A stretch of 64,000 nt of DNA from Zeimonas arvi (GCF_008039575.1 NZ_VDUY01000006.1:62001-126000); one strand, 5' to 3'. Numbered from the stretch's first letter, positions 52,070-60,299 are shown. The notes: generated from the letters alone by a model not told the origin. A program made the numbers and translations.

Positions 52070-53119
52070 TCAGCGATCGAGCAGGCGGCGCAGGCGCTCG
52101 AGCATCGCCGGCGGATCGATGGGCTTGTCGACGAAGAGGTCGAAGCCGTTAAGGATCGCGCGCCGGCGAACGTCGGCCATCCCGTGGGCCGAGAGGGCGA
52201 CCGCCGGCAGGCGCGGCAGCCCCTGCGCGCGTTCGAGCGCCCGGATCTCGCGAATCAGCGAGAAGCCGTCGCGCCCGGGCATCGCCAGGTCCGACACGAG
52301 CAGGCGCTCTCCGCCGCCGGCGGCCCAGCGCGGATAGATCGCGAGCGCCTGGTCGACGGACTCGGTGGTCACGACCGACGCGCCGTCGGCGGCGAGCACC
52401 TCGGAGAGCATGTCGAGCAGTTCGGCGTGGTCGTCCACCGCGAGCACGAAGCAGCCGCGCAGGCCAGTCTCCGGCGCGCCGTCCGCGTCGCCTCCCTTCG
52501 CGCCGCCCGGCCTGGCCTTCGCGCCGTCCGGCCTGGCGGCCGGTGCATCGCCCGCCGCGGCGGGCGCGGGCCGGTCCAGCCGCTCCTCGATCAGCTTTCG
52601 CTGCTGCTCGACGGCACGACGCAGTCCCTCGATCGCGCGTGCGGTGGCCTCGGGGGGGCGCGGCTGCGGCGACGACAGCAGATGCAGCCAGCCTGCCATC
52701 GCGTTCAGCGGCGTGCGCAGATCGTGCGCGATCGCCGAGCGCGGATCGAGCGTCTCCAGCGCCAGGTCCCGGTAGTCGTCGACGTCACCCGCCTCGCGCA
52801 GCACCAGCGCGCCGGGCGCCGTGAGCGGGGCGCCAGGCTCCGAGGCCGGGCCCGTATCCAGCGACGAAACCTCGGCCCGCCACGCCCGGGTCCCGATGCC
52901 GAGCATGAAGCTCATGCCGGCCCGTGCATGCTCGGCCAGGTCGGGCAGCCGCCCGGCCTGCGAATTGGCCGCCTGCGCCCCCGCCGCGGCGAGGCAATCG
53001 GGCAGCGGGCGCCCGATCCATTCCGGTCCGCCGAGCAGGCGGCTCGCCGCGCGGTTCATTCCCGTGATGCGCAACTGCGAGTCGTATAGGACGACGGCCG
53101 AGCGAGCGGTCGAGGACAT
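52070..53119 (-). CDS. PAS-HisKA-receiver protein lacking the ATPase domain
   Basis: Unusual signalling protein, 349 residues. The N-terminal PAS-like part is VVLYDSQLRITGMNRAASRLLGG. The HisKA dimerisation helix carries H132 in SAIAHDLRTPLNAMAGWL. Where an HATPase_c domain with N, G1 and G2 boxes should follow there is only a Pro/Ala/Gly linker (about 182-220), then a complete receiver with D277 (LLVSDLAMPGRDG) and KPID. It therefore cannot phosphorylate itself with ATP and may be a phosphotransfer or decoy partner of the hybrid kinase at 53727. It lies 42 bases upstream of the NtrC-type gene. Confidence 0.85.
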   Translation of the reverse strand: MSSTARSAVVLYDSQLRITGMNRAASRLLGGPEWIGRPLPDCLAAAGAQAANSQAGRLPDLAEHARAGMSFMLGIGTRAWRAEVSSLDTGPASEPGAPLTAPGALVLREAGDVDDYRDLALETLDPRSAIAHDLRTPLNAMAGWLHLLSSPQPRPPEATARAIEGLRRAVEQQRKLIEERLDRPAPAAAGDAPAARPDGAKARPGGAKGGDADGAPETGLRGCFVLAVDDHAELLDMLSEVLAADGASVVTTESVDQALAIYPRWAAGGGERLLVSDLAMPGRDGFSLIREIRALERAQGLPRLPAVALSAHGMADVRRRAILNGFDLFVDKPIDPPAMLERLRRLLDR

Positions 53120-53135
53120 GGGGCGAAGCTTCCGG

Positions 53136-53576
53136 TCAGCGAGTCTTGCTCCAGGTGGCAGCAATCGGCGTGCCCGGGTCCGCTGCCGGCCCGCGGGGCG
53201 CGCCGAGCAGCGCCACGATCCGTCCCGGGTCCACCGGCTTGACCAGGTGCGCGTCGAAGCCCGCCGCCCGGGTTGCGGCGAGGTCGTCCTGCCCGCCATG
53301 CCCGCTGAGCGCGACGATCAGGATGCCGTCGCCATCGGCGAGCGCCCGGATCCGCCGGCCGACTTCGACGCCGTCGAGGTCGGGCAGGCCGAGGTCGAGC
53401 AGCACCGCGTCGGGACGTTCCTGTCCGATGCGATCGAGCGCCGAGCGGCCGTCGTGGGCGGTCAGAGTCCGGAAACCCTCGAGCTCGAGCACCAGCGCGA
53501 GGCTCTCCGCGGCGTCGGCGCTGTCGTCGACGACGAGGACCAGCGCGGCGGCGGTGTCGATGGTCATGGCGGCCAT
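53136..53576 (-). CDS. Single-domain response regulator
   Basis: Stand-alone receiver, 146 residues. VLVVDDSADAAESLALVLELEGF holds the acidic pair, AVLLDLGLPDLDGVEVG the phospho-acceptor Asp, VALSGHG the switch residue, and HLVKPVDPGRI the Lys. There is no output domain. The ATG at 53576 has AAGG 7 bases upstream; the ATG at 53567 is the alternative. It heads the operon with the HisKA-receiver and NtrC-type genes (16- and 42-base gaps). Confidence 0.9.
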   Translation of the reverse strand: MAAMTIDTAAALVLVVDDSADAAESLALVLELEGFRTLTAHDGRSALDRIGQERPDAVLLDLGLPDLDGVEVGRRIRALADGDGILIVALSGHGGQDDLAATRAAGFDAHLVKPVDPGRIVALLGAPRGPAADPGTPIAATWSKTR

Positions 53577-53726
53577 TCTGCGGCCTTCGCACCGGGCCCG
53601 CAAACCGCGACACGGGCGGCGAGCGCCAGGGGAGGCGAGCGTTAGAATCGATCGGTCCCTCTCGCGGGCAGTCCTGGCCCGCGGCAAGCCCACCGCCCAT
53701 CTCGAACCACCCACTCGAGCCACCCA

Positions 53727-56504
53727 TTGACGGATCCGACCGGCATTTCCGGGATCGCCTCGAGCAGCCGCATGGGCAAGGCCATCGCCGTGCTCGCGCT
53801 CGGGCTCGGCCTGGTCGTCACCGCCGCGGTCTGGACCACCGAGACGCAGCGCCTGGCCGCGCGGCGCGACGCACTGATCCTCGAGCGAACCGGCGCCCTC
53901 GCCGCGCAGATCCGGCAGCGGCTGGTGGCCTACGAGATCGCCCTGCGCGGGGGCGCCTCGCTGTTCGCGGCCACCGACAACCCCTCGCGCGGGCAGTGGC
54001 GCGCCTACGTGAGCGCGCTGGCCCTGGATTCCGACTATCCGGGCATCCAGGGCGTCGCATTCGCGGTGCGGCTCGCGCCGGAGCAGGTGGGCGCCCTCGA
54101 ACGCTCGGTGCGCGACGAGGGATTCGCCGACTTCAAGGTGTGGCCCGCGGCCGATCGGCAGGCCGAGAGCGCGATCGTCTACATCGAGCCTCTCGACGCG
54201 ATCAACCTGCGCGCGCTCGGCTACGACATGTCCTCCAATGCGGTTCGCCGGGAAGCGATGCAGGCCTCGCGCGACAGCGGCAAGGCGGTGCTGACCGGAC
54301 CGGTCACGCTGGTGCAGGACGCGGGCGATGCGCCTCGGGCGGCGGTGCTGCTCTACGTGCCGCTCTATCGCCACGGCGCGCCGATCGACAGCACGCAGTC
54401 GCGTTCACGGGCGTTGCTGGGCTGGGTCTACGCGCCGTTCCGACCGGGCGACCTGATGGCCAGCCTCGACCGGGGCGCCGAAGCCATCCTGGCGGTGCGT
54501 CTGCTCGACGCCGCGCCGGACGGCACCGACCGCCTGCTGTTCGCGGACGCTTCGGAGCACTTCGCCCATACGACCGGCATGACGCCGGTGCGGGTGCCGA
54601 TCGAGTTCGCAGGCCGGCGCTGGCAGCTGGAGGCCTTTCCGAGCGCCGGGGCGGCGAGCGTCCTCGAGCGGCGCCGCCCGTGGGAATACCTGGCCGGTGG
54701 CGTGCTGATCAGCCTCCTGCTGTTCGGCGTGGTCTGGTCGATGGCCACCACGCGCGATCGCGCCCATGCGCTGGCGCTGTCGATGACCCAGGCGCTGCGG
54801 CGCGCCAACGAGGCGCTCGACCAGCGCGTGGCCGAGCGCACCGCGGAGCTGGTGGCGGCCAACGAGCGCTTGCGCGCGCTTGCCGAGGCGGGTGTCGTCA
54901 TCGGGGGCCTGCCCGATTCCGGCGCCCGGCTCGACCATCTCGCCGAGCAGGCCCGGCGCCTGGTCGATTGCGACTGCGCGGTGCTCGTGCCGGGCGCGCC
55001 CGGGGGCGGGGCGCCCAGCCTGAAGGTCGCCCGGCCGCTCACGCAGGCGCGCCGGGCCGAACTGGTCGCTGCGGCCGAGAAGTGGCCCAGGCCCGAACTG
55101 CCCGGCCTGGTCCTGCTGCCCTGGAGCGACGGGCCTGGGCCGGGCCCCGGCGGCGGCCCAGAGGTCCTGGCCGTGCCGATCCGGGTCGCGAACGACGCGC
55201 CGCGCGGCTACCTCTACCTGGCGCACGAGGCGGGCCGGCACTTCAGTCCCGAGGACCTGGCCATCGTCCGGCAACTGATGCTGCTGGCGGCGGCGGCGGT
55301 GGCCACCGCTGAGGCCGCGGAGGAGGAGCGTCGCGCCAGGCTCGAGGCCGAGGCCGCCAACCGGTCCAAGGACCGGTTCCTCGCGATCGTGTCGCACGAG
55401 CTCAGGACCCCGCTTCACGCGATCCTCGGCTGGCTGGGCGTCGTCGAGCGGCGCGGCGACCGCGGCGAGAGCCTGCAGCGGGCGCTGGCCGTGATCCGCC
55501 GCAATGCGGAGTCGCAGAACCTGCTGATCGACGACCTGCTGGACCTGGCTCGCGTCGAGCAAGGCAAGCTGCAGATCGATCGCGAGCCGGTCGACCTGGG
55601 CGAGATCGTCGACGTGGTCTGCGAGTCGCAGCGGCAGGTCGCGAGGGATCGGCGGGTCACGCTCGAAGCGTCGGCGCCGCGCGGCAGCTTCGTGCTTGGC
55701 GATTCGCTGCGGCTGCAGCAGGTGGTCGGCAACCTGCTGGGCAATGCGCTGAAGTTCACGCCGGCCGCGGGCCGGATCGCGGTGAGCCTGCGGCGCGAAG
55801 GCGCTAGGCAGGTGATCGAGGTGACCGACGACGGGCAGGGCATCGAGCCGGCGATGCTTGGTCGCCTGTTCGAGCCCTTCAGACAGGGCGACACGACGAG
55901 CAGGCGCCGGTATGGCGGGCTCGGGCTCGGGCTCGCCCTGGTGCGGCACATCGTCGAGCTGCACGGCGGGCAGGTTTCGGCGCACAGCGAAGGCGAGGGG
56001 CACGGCGCAAGCTTCACCGTGTCGCTGCCCCGCCTCGACGGCAGCGTGCCGCGGCCGTCGGCCGTGCTCCCGCTGGCCGCGTTCGACGGCCCGGCGCCAG
56101 AGCGCAAGCTCATGATCGTCGACGACCACGCCGACGCGCGCGAGGCGGTCGCGGGCCTGCTTCAGGACGAAGGCTGCACGGTCATCGAGTTCGACAGCGT
56201 CGACGCGGCGCTGGCCTGGCTGGCTGCTCGTCCGAAGACGGAATGGCCGGCGATCGTGCTGTGCGACATCGAGATGCCCGGGCGGGACGGCTACGAGTTC
56301 CTCGATGACCTGCGCGCGCTCGAGGCGCAGCGCGGCGATGCGGGCGAGCCCTTGCCGGTGGTCGCGATCACCGCGCATGCCGGGGCGGCGGACCGGTCCC
56401 GGATCGCGTCTCGCGGCTTCGTCGACCTGGTGCCCAAGCCCGTCAGGCTCGAGCGGCTGTTGCGGCTGATCGGCGAGGCACCCGGGCGGCGCCCCGCGTC
56501 ATAG
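53727..56504 (+). CDS. CHASE-domain hybrid sensor histidine kinase
   Basis: Membrane sensor kinase, up to 925 residues. Helix 1 at about residues 17-37, periplasmic CHASE domain at about 75-235 (YPGIQGVAFAVRL, ESAIVYIEPLDAINLRALGYDM), helix 2 at about 315-335, coiled coil, a GAF-like domain at about 390-520, HisKA with H557 (SHELRTPLHAI), HATPase_c with N box GNLLGNALKFT and G boxes DDGQGI and GGLGLGLAL, and a C-terminal receiver with D847. The ligand is unknown. The start may be TTG 53727 or ATG 53772; TAGAAT at 53643-53648 is a possible -10. Confidence 0.93.
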   Translation: MTDPTGISGIASSSRMGKAIAVLALGLGLVVTAAVWTTETQRLAARRDALILERTGALAAQIRQRLVAYEIALRGGASLFAATDNPSRGQWRAYVSALALDSDYPGIQGVAFAVRLAPEQVGALERSVRDEGFADFKVWPAADRQAESAIVYIEPLDAINLRALGYDMSSNAVRREAMQASRDSGKAVLTGPVTLVQDAGDAPRAAVLLYVPLYRHGAPIDSTQSRSRALLGWVYAPFRPGDLMASLDRGAEAILAVRLLDAAPDGTDRLLFADASEHFAHTTGMTPVRVPIEFAGRRWQLEAFPSAGAASVLERRRPWEYLAGGVLISLLLFGVVWSMATTRDRAHALALSMTQALRRANEALDQRVAERTAELVAANERLRALAEAGVVIGGLPDSGARLDHLAEQARRLVDCDCAVLVPGAPGGGAPSLKVARPLTQARRAELVAAAEKWPRPELPGLVLLPWSDGPGPGPGGGPEVLAVPIRVANDAPRGYLYLAHEAGRHFSPEDLAIVRQLMLLAAAAVATAEAAEEERRARLEAEAANRSKDRFLAIVSHELRTPLHAILGWLGVVERRGDRGESLQRALAVIRRNAESQNLLIDDLLDLARVEQGKLQIDREPVDLGEIVDVVCESQRQVARDRRVTLEASAPRGSFVLGDSLRLQQVVGNLLGNALKFTPAAGRIAVSLRREGARQVIEVTDDGQGIEPAMLGRLFEPFRQGDTTSRRRYGGLGLGLALVRHIVELHGGQVSAHSEGEGHGASFTVSLPRLDGSVPRPSAVLPLAAFDGPAPERKLMIVDDHADAREAVAGLLQDEGCTVIEFDSVDAALAWLAARPKTEWPAIVLCDIEMPGRDGYEFLDDLRALEAQRGDAGEPLPVVAITAHAGAADRSRIASRGFVDLVPKPVRLERLLRLIGEAPGRRPAS

Positions 56505-56548
56505 CCGGACCGGTACCCCGCGTCCCGGTCCGGCGAGACCGGGTTCCG

Positions 56549-56860
56549 TCAGGGACGGACGACGATGTCGTTCTTCACTGCGACCACGCCCTTGGTCTGG
56601 CGGGCAATCGCCGCCGCCCGATCCTTCTCGGCCTGCGACTTCGCGAAGCCGCTCAGCTGGACCGTGCCGTTCAGCGTCTCCACGCTGATCGCGGTGGCCG
56701 CAACGGTCTGGTCCGCGGCATAGGCGCTCTTGATGCTCGCCGTGATGTTCGTGTCGTCGAGGTAGGCGCCGGTGGTCTGCTGGCCGCGCATCACCGAGCA
56801 GCCCGCAGCGGCCACGATGAGGGCGCCGACGGTCAGCACCTTGAGTTTCGTCGAGATCAT
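56549..56860 (-). CDS. Single-BON-domain lipoprotein
   Basis: Small periplasmic lipoprotein, 103 residues. The signal (TKLKVLTVGALIVAAAGC) ends at a lipobox Cys at about residue 22; one BON domain follows (DTNITASIKSAYAADQTVAATAISVETLNGTVQLSGFAKS ... GVVAVKNDIVVRP, here shown in part as LNGTVQLSGFA and GVVAVKNDIVV). BON proteins bind membranes or glycans and are often stress induced. The ATG at 56860 has an excellent AAGGAGGAAGAAGGA upstream. A near-consensus sigma-54 promoter lies 88-103 bases before it. Confidence 0.93.
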   Translation of the reverse strand: MISTKLKVLTVGALIVAAAGCSVMRGQQTTGAYLDDTNITASIKSAYAADQTVAATAISVETLNGTVQLSGFAKSQAEKDRAAAIARQTKGVVAVKNDIVVRP

Positions 56861-56947
56861 TCCTTCTTCCTCCTTGGCGGGGACATTGCCCCAGGGTTTC
56901 CAGGATTCGAGCCGGTCCGCGTTCGCGGCCTCTCGCCGGTAACCCGC

Positions 56948-56963
56948 CGCAATCCTCGTGCCC
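56948..56963 (-). promoter_or_regulatory. Sigma-54 (-24/-12) promoter of the BON gene
   Basis: On the reverse strand: GGGCACG-AGGA-TTGCG, differing from TGGCACG-N4-TTGCW only at the first and last bases. GG and GC are 10 bases apart. The predicted transcript start leaves a leader of about 75 bases before the ATG at 56860. Confidence 0.75.
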
Positions 56964-56981
56964 GGCAGCAGGCGGGCCGCA

Positions 56982-56995
56982 AGCCGGAAAAAGTT
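56982..56995 (+). promoter_or_regulatory. Motif B copy beside the BON promoter
   Basis: AGCCGGAAAAAGTT, identical to the reverse strand at 48919-48932 upstream of rpoN. It lies about 20 bases upstream of the BON -24 element and 79 bases upstream of the DUF1328 -24 element. Confidence 0.4.
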
Positions 56996-57026
56996 GCGGC
57001 GCGAGCCGTCGCCGTGCGACCCGTCT

Positions 57027-57043
57027 CCGGTAAGTCTTGCCGA
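57027..57043 (+). promoter_or_regulatory. Motif A copy between the divergent sigma-54 promoters
   Basis: CCGGTAAGTCTTGCCGA, 15 of 17 identical to 48895-48911. It lies 64 bases upstream of the BON promoter and 31 bases upstream of the DUF1328 -24 box, so one bound activator could serve both. Confidence 0.45.
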
Positions 57044-57073
57044 GGGCGGGCGCCCGCCGGCCGGCCTTGGGCC

Positions 57074-57089
57074 GGGCACGTGGCTTGCA
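57074..57089 (+). promoter_or_regulatory. Sigma-54 (-24/-12) promoter of the DUF1328 operon
   Basis: GGGCACG-TGGC-TTGCA, identical to the consensus except for the first base. GG (57075-57076) and GC (57087-57088) are 10 bases apart. AAGGAGG lies between it and the ATG at 57123. Confidence 0.8.
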
Positions 57090-57122
57090 GCAACCAGGGC
57101 GTCACCCTCAAGGAGGACAGCA

Positions 57123-57287
57123 ATGCTTCACTACGCAGTCGTTTTCTTCATCATCGCCCTGGTGGCCGCCCTGTTCGGATTCGGCGGCATCGCAGCGGGC
57201 GCGGCGAGCATCGCGCAGGTGCTCTTCTTCCTGTTCCTGATTGTCGCGGTGGTCAGCCTCGTGGTCGGCCTCGTGAGGGGGAAATGA
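57123..57287 (+). CDS. DUF1328/YtjA small membrane protein
   Basis: A 54-residue protein consisting of two membrane helices: [20 protein letters not shown] and a second from [20 protein letters not shown], joined by IAAGAAS. This is the complete DUF1328 signature. Members are stress-associated, of unknown function. AAGGAGG lies 7 bases before the ATG. The stop overlaps the glycine-zipper gene (ATGA). Confidence 0.93.
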   Translation: MLHYAVVFFIIALVAALFGFGGIAAGAASIAQVLFFLFLIVAVVSLVVGLVRGK

Positions 57288-57544
57288 ACATGAATGCGCG
57301 CAACACTGAACTTCGCCCGAAGGGTCTTCGTGCGCTCGCGCTGGCCGGCGCGGCCTCGATCGCACTGATGGCCGGCGGCTGCGCCACCTGGGACAACATG
57401 TCCAGCGCCGACAAGGGAACGGCGGCGGGCGCCGTCGTCGGCGGCGTGGTCGGCAACTCGGTCGGCGGGGGCGTCCTCGGCACCGTCGGCGGCGCGGCGG
57501 TGGGCGGCGTGATCGGCCGCGAGGTCGGCAAGCGCAACGATTGA
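57284..57544 (+). CDS. Glycine-zipper lipoprotein
   Basis: Small outer-membrane lipoprotein, 86 residues. The signal ends at MAGGC; the mature part has a glycine zipper: [20 protein letters not shown] ... [14 protein letters not shown], related to the OsmB/YMGG group. It could insert in or stabilise the membrane. The start at 57284 is coupled to DUF1328 by a 4-base overlap; an in-frame ATG two codons later is equivalent. It is followed by a strong terminator. Confidence 0.9.
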   Translation: MNMNARNTELRPKGLRALALAGAASIALMAGGCATWDNMSSADKGTAAGAVVGGVVGNSVGGGVLGTVGGAAVGGVIGREVGKRND

Positions 57545-57615
57545 CCCATGCGCGGCGCGGCGGGCGGCCGCACCGCGCACGCTTCGCTCCTCTTTCGTCC
57601 TGCGTCTCCCCCTTG

Positions 57616-57647
57616 CCCCGCTGCCTTCGGGCAGCCGGGGCGTTTTT
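57616..57647 (+). terminator. Intrinsic terminator with UUCG loop
   Basis: Stem CCCCG-CTGCC with GGCAG-C-CGGGG (one bulged C), loop TTCG, then CG and five T. It ends the DUF1328/glycine-zipper transcript and lies just before the convergent hpd stop. Confidence 0.85.
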
Positions 57648-57656
57648 CGTGCCGGC

Positions 57657-58754
57657 TCAGTTCGTCTGCAGCACGCCCCGGCGCATCTGGTCGAGCTCGA
57701 TCGACTCGAACAGCGCCTTGAAGTTGCCTTCGCCGAAGCCCTGGTTCCCCTTGCGCTGGATGAACTCGAAGAAGATCGGCCCGAGCTGGTTCCCGGAGAA
57801 GATCTGCAGCAGCAGGTCGCCCGGCGCGCCGTCGATCAGGATCTTGCGCTTCTTCAGCTCGGCGACGTCCTCGCCGTGGCCGGGCATCCGTTTGTCGACC
57901 AGCTCGTAGTAGGTGTCGATCGTGTCGAGCAGCTTGACGCCCGAGGCGCGCAGCGCGTCCACCGTCCGGTAGAGGTCCGTCGAGCCCAGGGCGATGTGCT
58001 GGATGCCCTCGCCGCGGTACATGTCCAGGTACTCCTGGATCTGGCCCGGCTTCTCGGTGCCTTCCTCGTTGATCGGGATCCGGATCTTGCCGCAGGGGCT
58101 GGTCATCGCCTTGGACTTCACGCCGGTGACCTGGCCCTCGATGTCGAAGTAGCGGATCTCGCGGAACTCGAACAAGCGCTCGTAGAACTCTGCCCACTCC
58201 TTCATCCGGCCCCGGTGCACGTTGTGCGTGAGGTGGTCGATGTAAGTGAGGCCGTGGCCGGCCGGCTCGAGCGGCGCGCCCGGGATCGGCTCGAAGTCCA
58301 CGTCGTAGATGTCGATGTCGCCCACGCTGCCGGGCGCCGCGCCGTTCTTGCCGCGCCAGCGGTCGACCAGGTAGATCAGGCTGTCGCCGATGCCCTTGAT
58401 CGCCGGGATGTTCAGCTCCATCGGCCCGCTGCGGTTGTCGAAGCCCCAGGCGCCGAGCTCCAGCGCCCGCCGGTAGGCCTTGGCGGCATCCTGCACCCGG
58501 AAGGCGATCGCGCAGATCGACGGGCCGTGCAGCCGCGCGAAGCGCTGCGCGAAGCTGTCGGGCTCGGCGTTGATGATGAAGTTGATGCCGCCCTGGCGGT
58601 ACAGCGTGACGTTCTTGTGGCGGTGCCGCGCGATCGCGGTGAAGCCCATCTTCTCGAACACCGCTCCGAGCGCGGCGGGGTCCGGCGCCGCGTACTCGAT
58701 GAATTCGAATCCGTCGGTGCCCATGGGGTTGTCCCAGCCCTGGGTCTGCGTCAT
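57657..58754 (-). CDS. hpd: 4-hydroxyphenylpyruvate dioxygenase
   Basis: Non-heme Fe(II) dioxygenase that converts 4-hydroxyphenylpyruvate to homogentisate in tyrosine degradation, 365 residues. Two vicinal-oxygen-chelate domains: the first from [18 protein letters not shown]; the second with the Fe ligands in [19 protein letters not shown] and the C-terminal FFEFIQRKG, where the Glu binds iron. [15 protein letters not shown] is the gating helix. GGAGGAAG lies before the ATG. A divergent Lrp-type gene (58954) probably regulates it. Confidence 0.96.
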   Translation of the reverse strand: MTQTQGWDNPMGTDGFEFIEYAAPDPAALGAVFEKMGFTAIARHRHKNVTLYRQGGINFIINAEPDSFAQRFARLHGPSICAIAFRVQDAAKAYRRALELGAWGFDNRSGPMELNIPAIKGIGDSLIYLVDRWRGKNGAAPGSVGDIDIYDVDFEPIPGAPLEPAGHGLTYIDHLTHNVHRGRMKEWAEFYERLFEFREIRYFDIEGQVTGVKSKAMTSPCGKIRIPINEEGTEKPGQIQEYLDMYRGEGIQHIALGSTDLYRTVDALRASGVKLLDTIDTYYELVDKRMPGHGEDVAELKKRKILIDGAPGDLLLQIFSGNQLGPIFFEFIQRKGNQGFGEGNFKALFESIELDQMRRGVLQTN

Positions 58755-58836
58755 GGCTTCCTCCGTGAGTCGGACAGGCTCGTTGTGAATGATGCGCCGG
58801 GATGGCGCGGGCGTGCGCGGAAAGCCGCGCCGGAGT

Positions 58837-58866
58837 GCCTGCCGAAACCGAAGATTCTAGGCAGGC
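58837..58866. promoter_or_regulatory. Inverted repeat in the hpd/Lrp intergenic region
   Basis: GCCTGCC (58837-58843) and GGCAGGC (58860-58866), spacer 16. A reverse-strand TAGAAT (58854-58859) lies inside and may be the hpd -10. It could be the regulator site; this is inferred from position. Confidence 0.4.
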
Positions 58867-58953
58867 GGTCGGGACAGAAACTGCCAAAAGATGCCCGCCA
58901 GGGAGCTTGTCGAGCAATAATCCGCATGAACGACCGGTAGAGGAAGCAATTTC

Positions 58954-59472
58954 ATGTCATCGATTCGCGACCTGTCGTCGGCCGCCTCGTTGCTTGCCCT
59001 CGACCGCACCGACCTGCGCATCCTCGCCGAGCTGCAGCGCGACGGCCGGCTCAGCAACCAGGAGCTCGCAGACCGGGTCGCGCTGTCGCCATCGCCCTGC
59101 CTGCGCCGGGTGCGAAGGCTCGAGGAGAGCGGCGTGATCCGGCAGTACGCCGCGCTGCTCGACCCGACCAGGGTCGGGCTCGGGCTGATGGCCTACGTGA
59201 ACGTGAAGCTCGAGAAGCGCGCCACCACGCGGGGCCGCTTCGCCGCCGACGACTTCCGCGACAGCGTCGAGCGTTGGCCCGAGGTGGTCGAGTGCTGCGC
59301 AACGACCGGCGACTCCGATTACCTGATGCGCGTCTACGTGCGCGACCTGGCGCACTTCTCGCGTTTCGTGATGGACACGCTGCTGCGCCATCCGGGCGTG
59401 ATGGACGTGCGCTCGAGCTTCGCGCTGCAGCGGATCAAGGACACCACCGCCCTGCCGCTGGATCACCTCTGA
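58954..59472 (+). CDS. Lrp/AsnC family transcriptional regulator
   Basis: Amino-acid-responsive regulator, 172 residues. The HTH is LDRTDLRILAELQRDGRLSN and QELADRVALSPSPCLRRVRRL; the ligand-binding RAM domain follows (GLMAYVNVKLEKR ... VVECCATTGDSDYLMRVYV). AGAGGAAG lies 9 bases before the ATG. Position divergent from hpd suggests control of tyrosine degradation; Lrp-type regulators of hpd are known in other proteobacteria. Confidence 0.92.
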   Translation: MSSIRDLSSAASLLALDRTDLRILAELQRDGRLSNQELADRVALSPSPCLRRVRRLEESGVIRQYAALLDPTRVGLGLMAYVNVKLEKRATTRGRFAADDFRDSVERWPEVVECCATTGDSDYLMRVYVRDLAHFSRFVMDTLLRHPGVMDVRSSFALQRIKDTTALPLDHL

Positions 59473-59512
59473 ACCGGAGCCTGCCCGATGCGGGCCGGTG
59501 ACGAGCGTGGCC

Positions 59513-59854
59513 TCAGTCGACGATGAACAGGGTGGCGCCGACCGCTGTCGAGGACCGATGCGGCTCGGCGCCGTCGGCCACCTGGTAGCTCATTCCGGGC
59601 TTCAGCACGAAGCGGCGGCCGTCCTGCAGCAGGGTCTCGAGCTCGCCCGCCAGGCAGAGCAGGACATGTCCCTTGCTGCACCAGTGATCGGCGCTGTAGC
59701 CCGGCGCGTACTCGACCATCCGCACCCGGATCCGGTCGTCGGCCGGGCCGAAGTGCTGCGTGCGCCAGCGCGCGACCCCGGTATCGCCAGGGTGCTCGGT
59801 CGGCGCGATCGTCGACCAGTCGGTGGTTCCGAAGGGAATCTCGCGCAGCTTCAT
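59513..59854 (-). CDS. DHCW-motif cupin protein
   Basis: Small cupin, 113 residues, named after the motif seen here as SADHWCSKGHVLLCLAGEL. The end SSTAVGATLFIVD is typical. His and Cys in the motif could bind a metal. Function is unknown. GAGG precedes the ATG. It is followed on the same strand by another cupin gene 67 bases upstream. Confidence 0.88.
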   Translation of the reverse strand: MKLREIPFGTTDWSTIAPTEHPGDTGVARWRTQHFGPADDRIRVRMVEYAPGYSADHWCSKGHVLLCLAGELETLLQDGRRFVLKPGMSYQVADGAEPHRSSTAVGATLFIVD

Positions 59855-59921
59855 CGTGCAGGCCTCGGTCTCGACGGAGAACGAAGCCTACACGGGTCGG
59901 CGACGCAGGCCGCGGGTCGCC

Positions 59922-60299
59922 TCAGCTGCGCCAGGGCAGGTCGAGCGCCTCGCCGTCGGGCAGGAAGGTGCCGACCGGCGAACTTCCGAAGATGCCGAGG
60001 ATCTCCAGCGGGGCGGCGCCGGTCGCGAAGATCTGGTGAGTCCGCCCCTTGGGCAGCACCAGCGTGGTGCCGAGGCCGAAGCGATGGACCTCGCCGTCGA
60101 CGTGCAGCTCGCCTCCGCCGGACTGGCACAGCACGACCTCGTCGCAGTCGTGCCGGTGGGGCGGCGTCGCGGCGCCGGGCGCCAGCGTCTGTCGCCAGAC
60201 GGAAAGCTGGGAGAGGCCCTCGTCGCGGCCGGCCCAGGTGGCATGGGCGAGGCCAGGGATCGGCGCCGGGGCGGGGCGCTGCTGTTCGAGAACGTACAT
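59922..60299 (-). CDS. Cupin domain protein
   Basis: Single cupin barrel, 125 residues. Motif 1 is PHRHDCDEVVLCQSGGGELHVDG with the His-x-His...Glu metal site; motif 2 is LPKGRTHQIFATG. The start has AAGGAG 6 bases upstream. No substrate can be assigned. It is divergent from a LysR-family gene at 60468, which probably controls it. Confidence 0.88.
   Translation of the reverse strand: MYVLEQQRPAPAPIPGLAHATWAGRDEGLSQLSVWRQTLAPGAATPPHRHDCDEVVLCQSGGGELHVDGEVHRFGLGTTLVLPKGRTHQIFATGAAPLEILGIFGSSPVGTFLPDGEALDLPWRS

Noticed and set aside
50936-53089. Forward open frame of 717 codons opposite the NtrC-type and HisKA-receiver genes
   Set aside because: Shadow of GC-rich coding; the reverse strand has Walker motifs, receiver and Fis-type domains.
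53683-53698. Reverse-strand -24/-12 match upstream of the receiver operon
   Set aside because: GG/GC spacing and TTGC fit, but three consensus bases are wrong; kept only as a side note, not as a feature.
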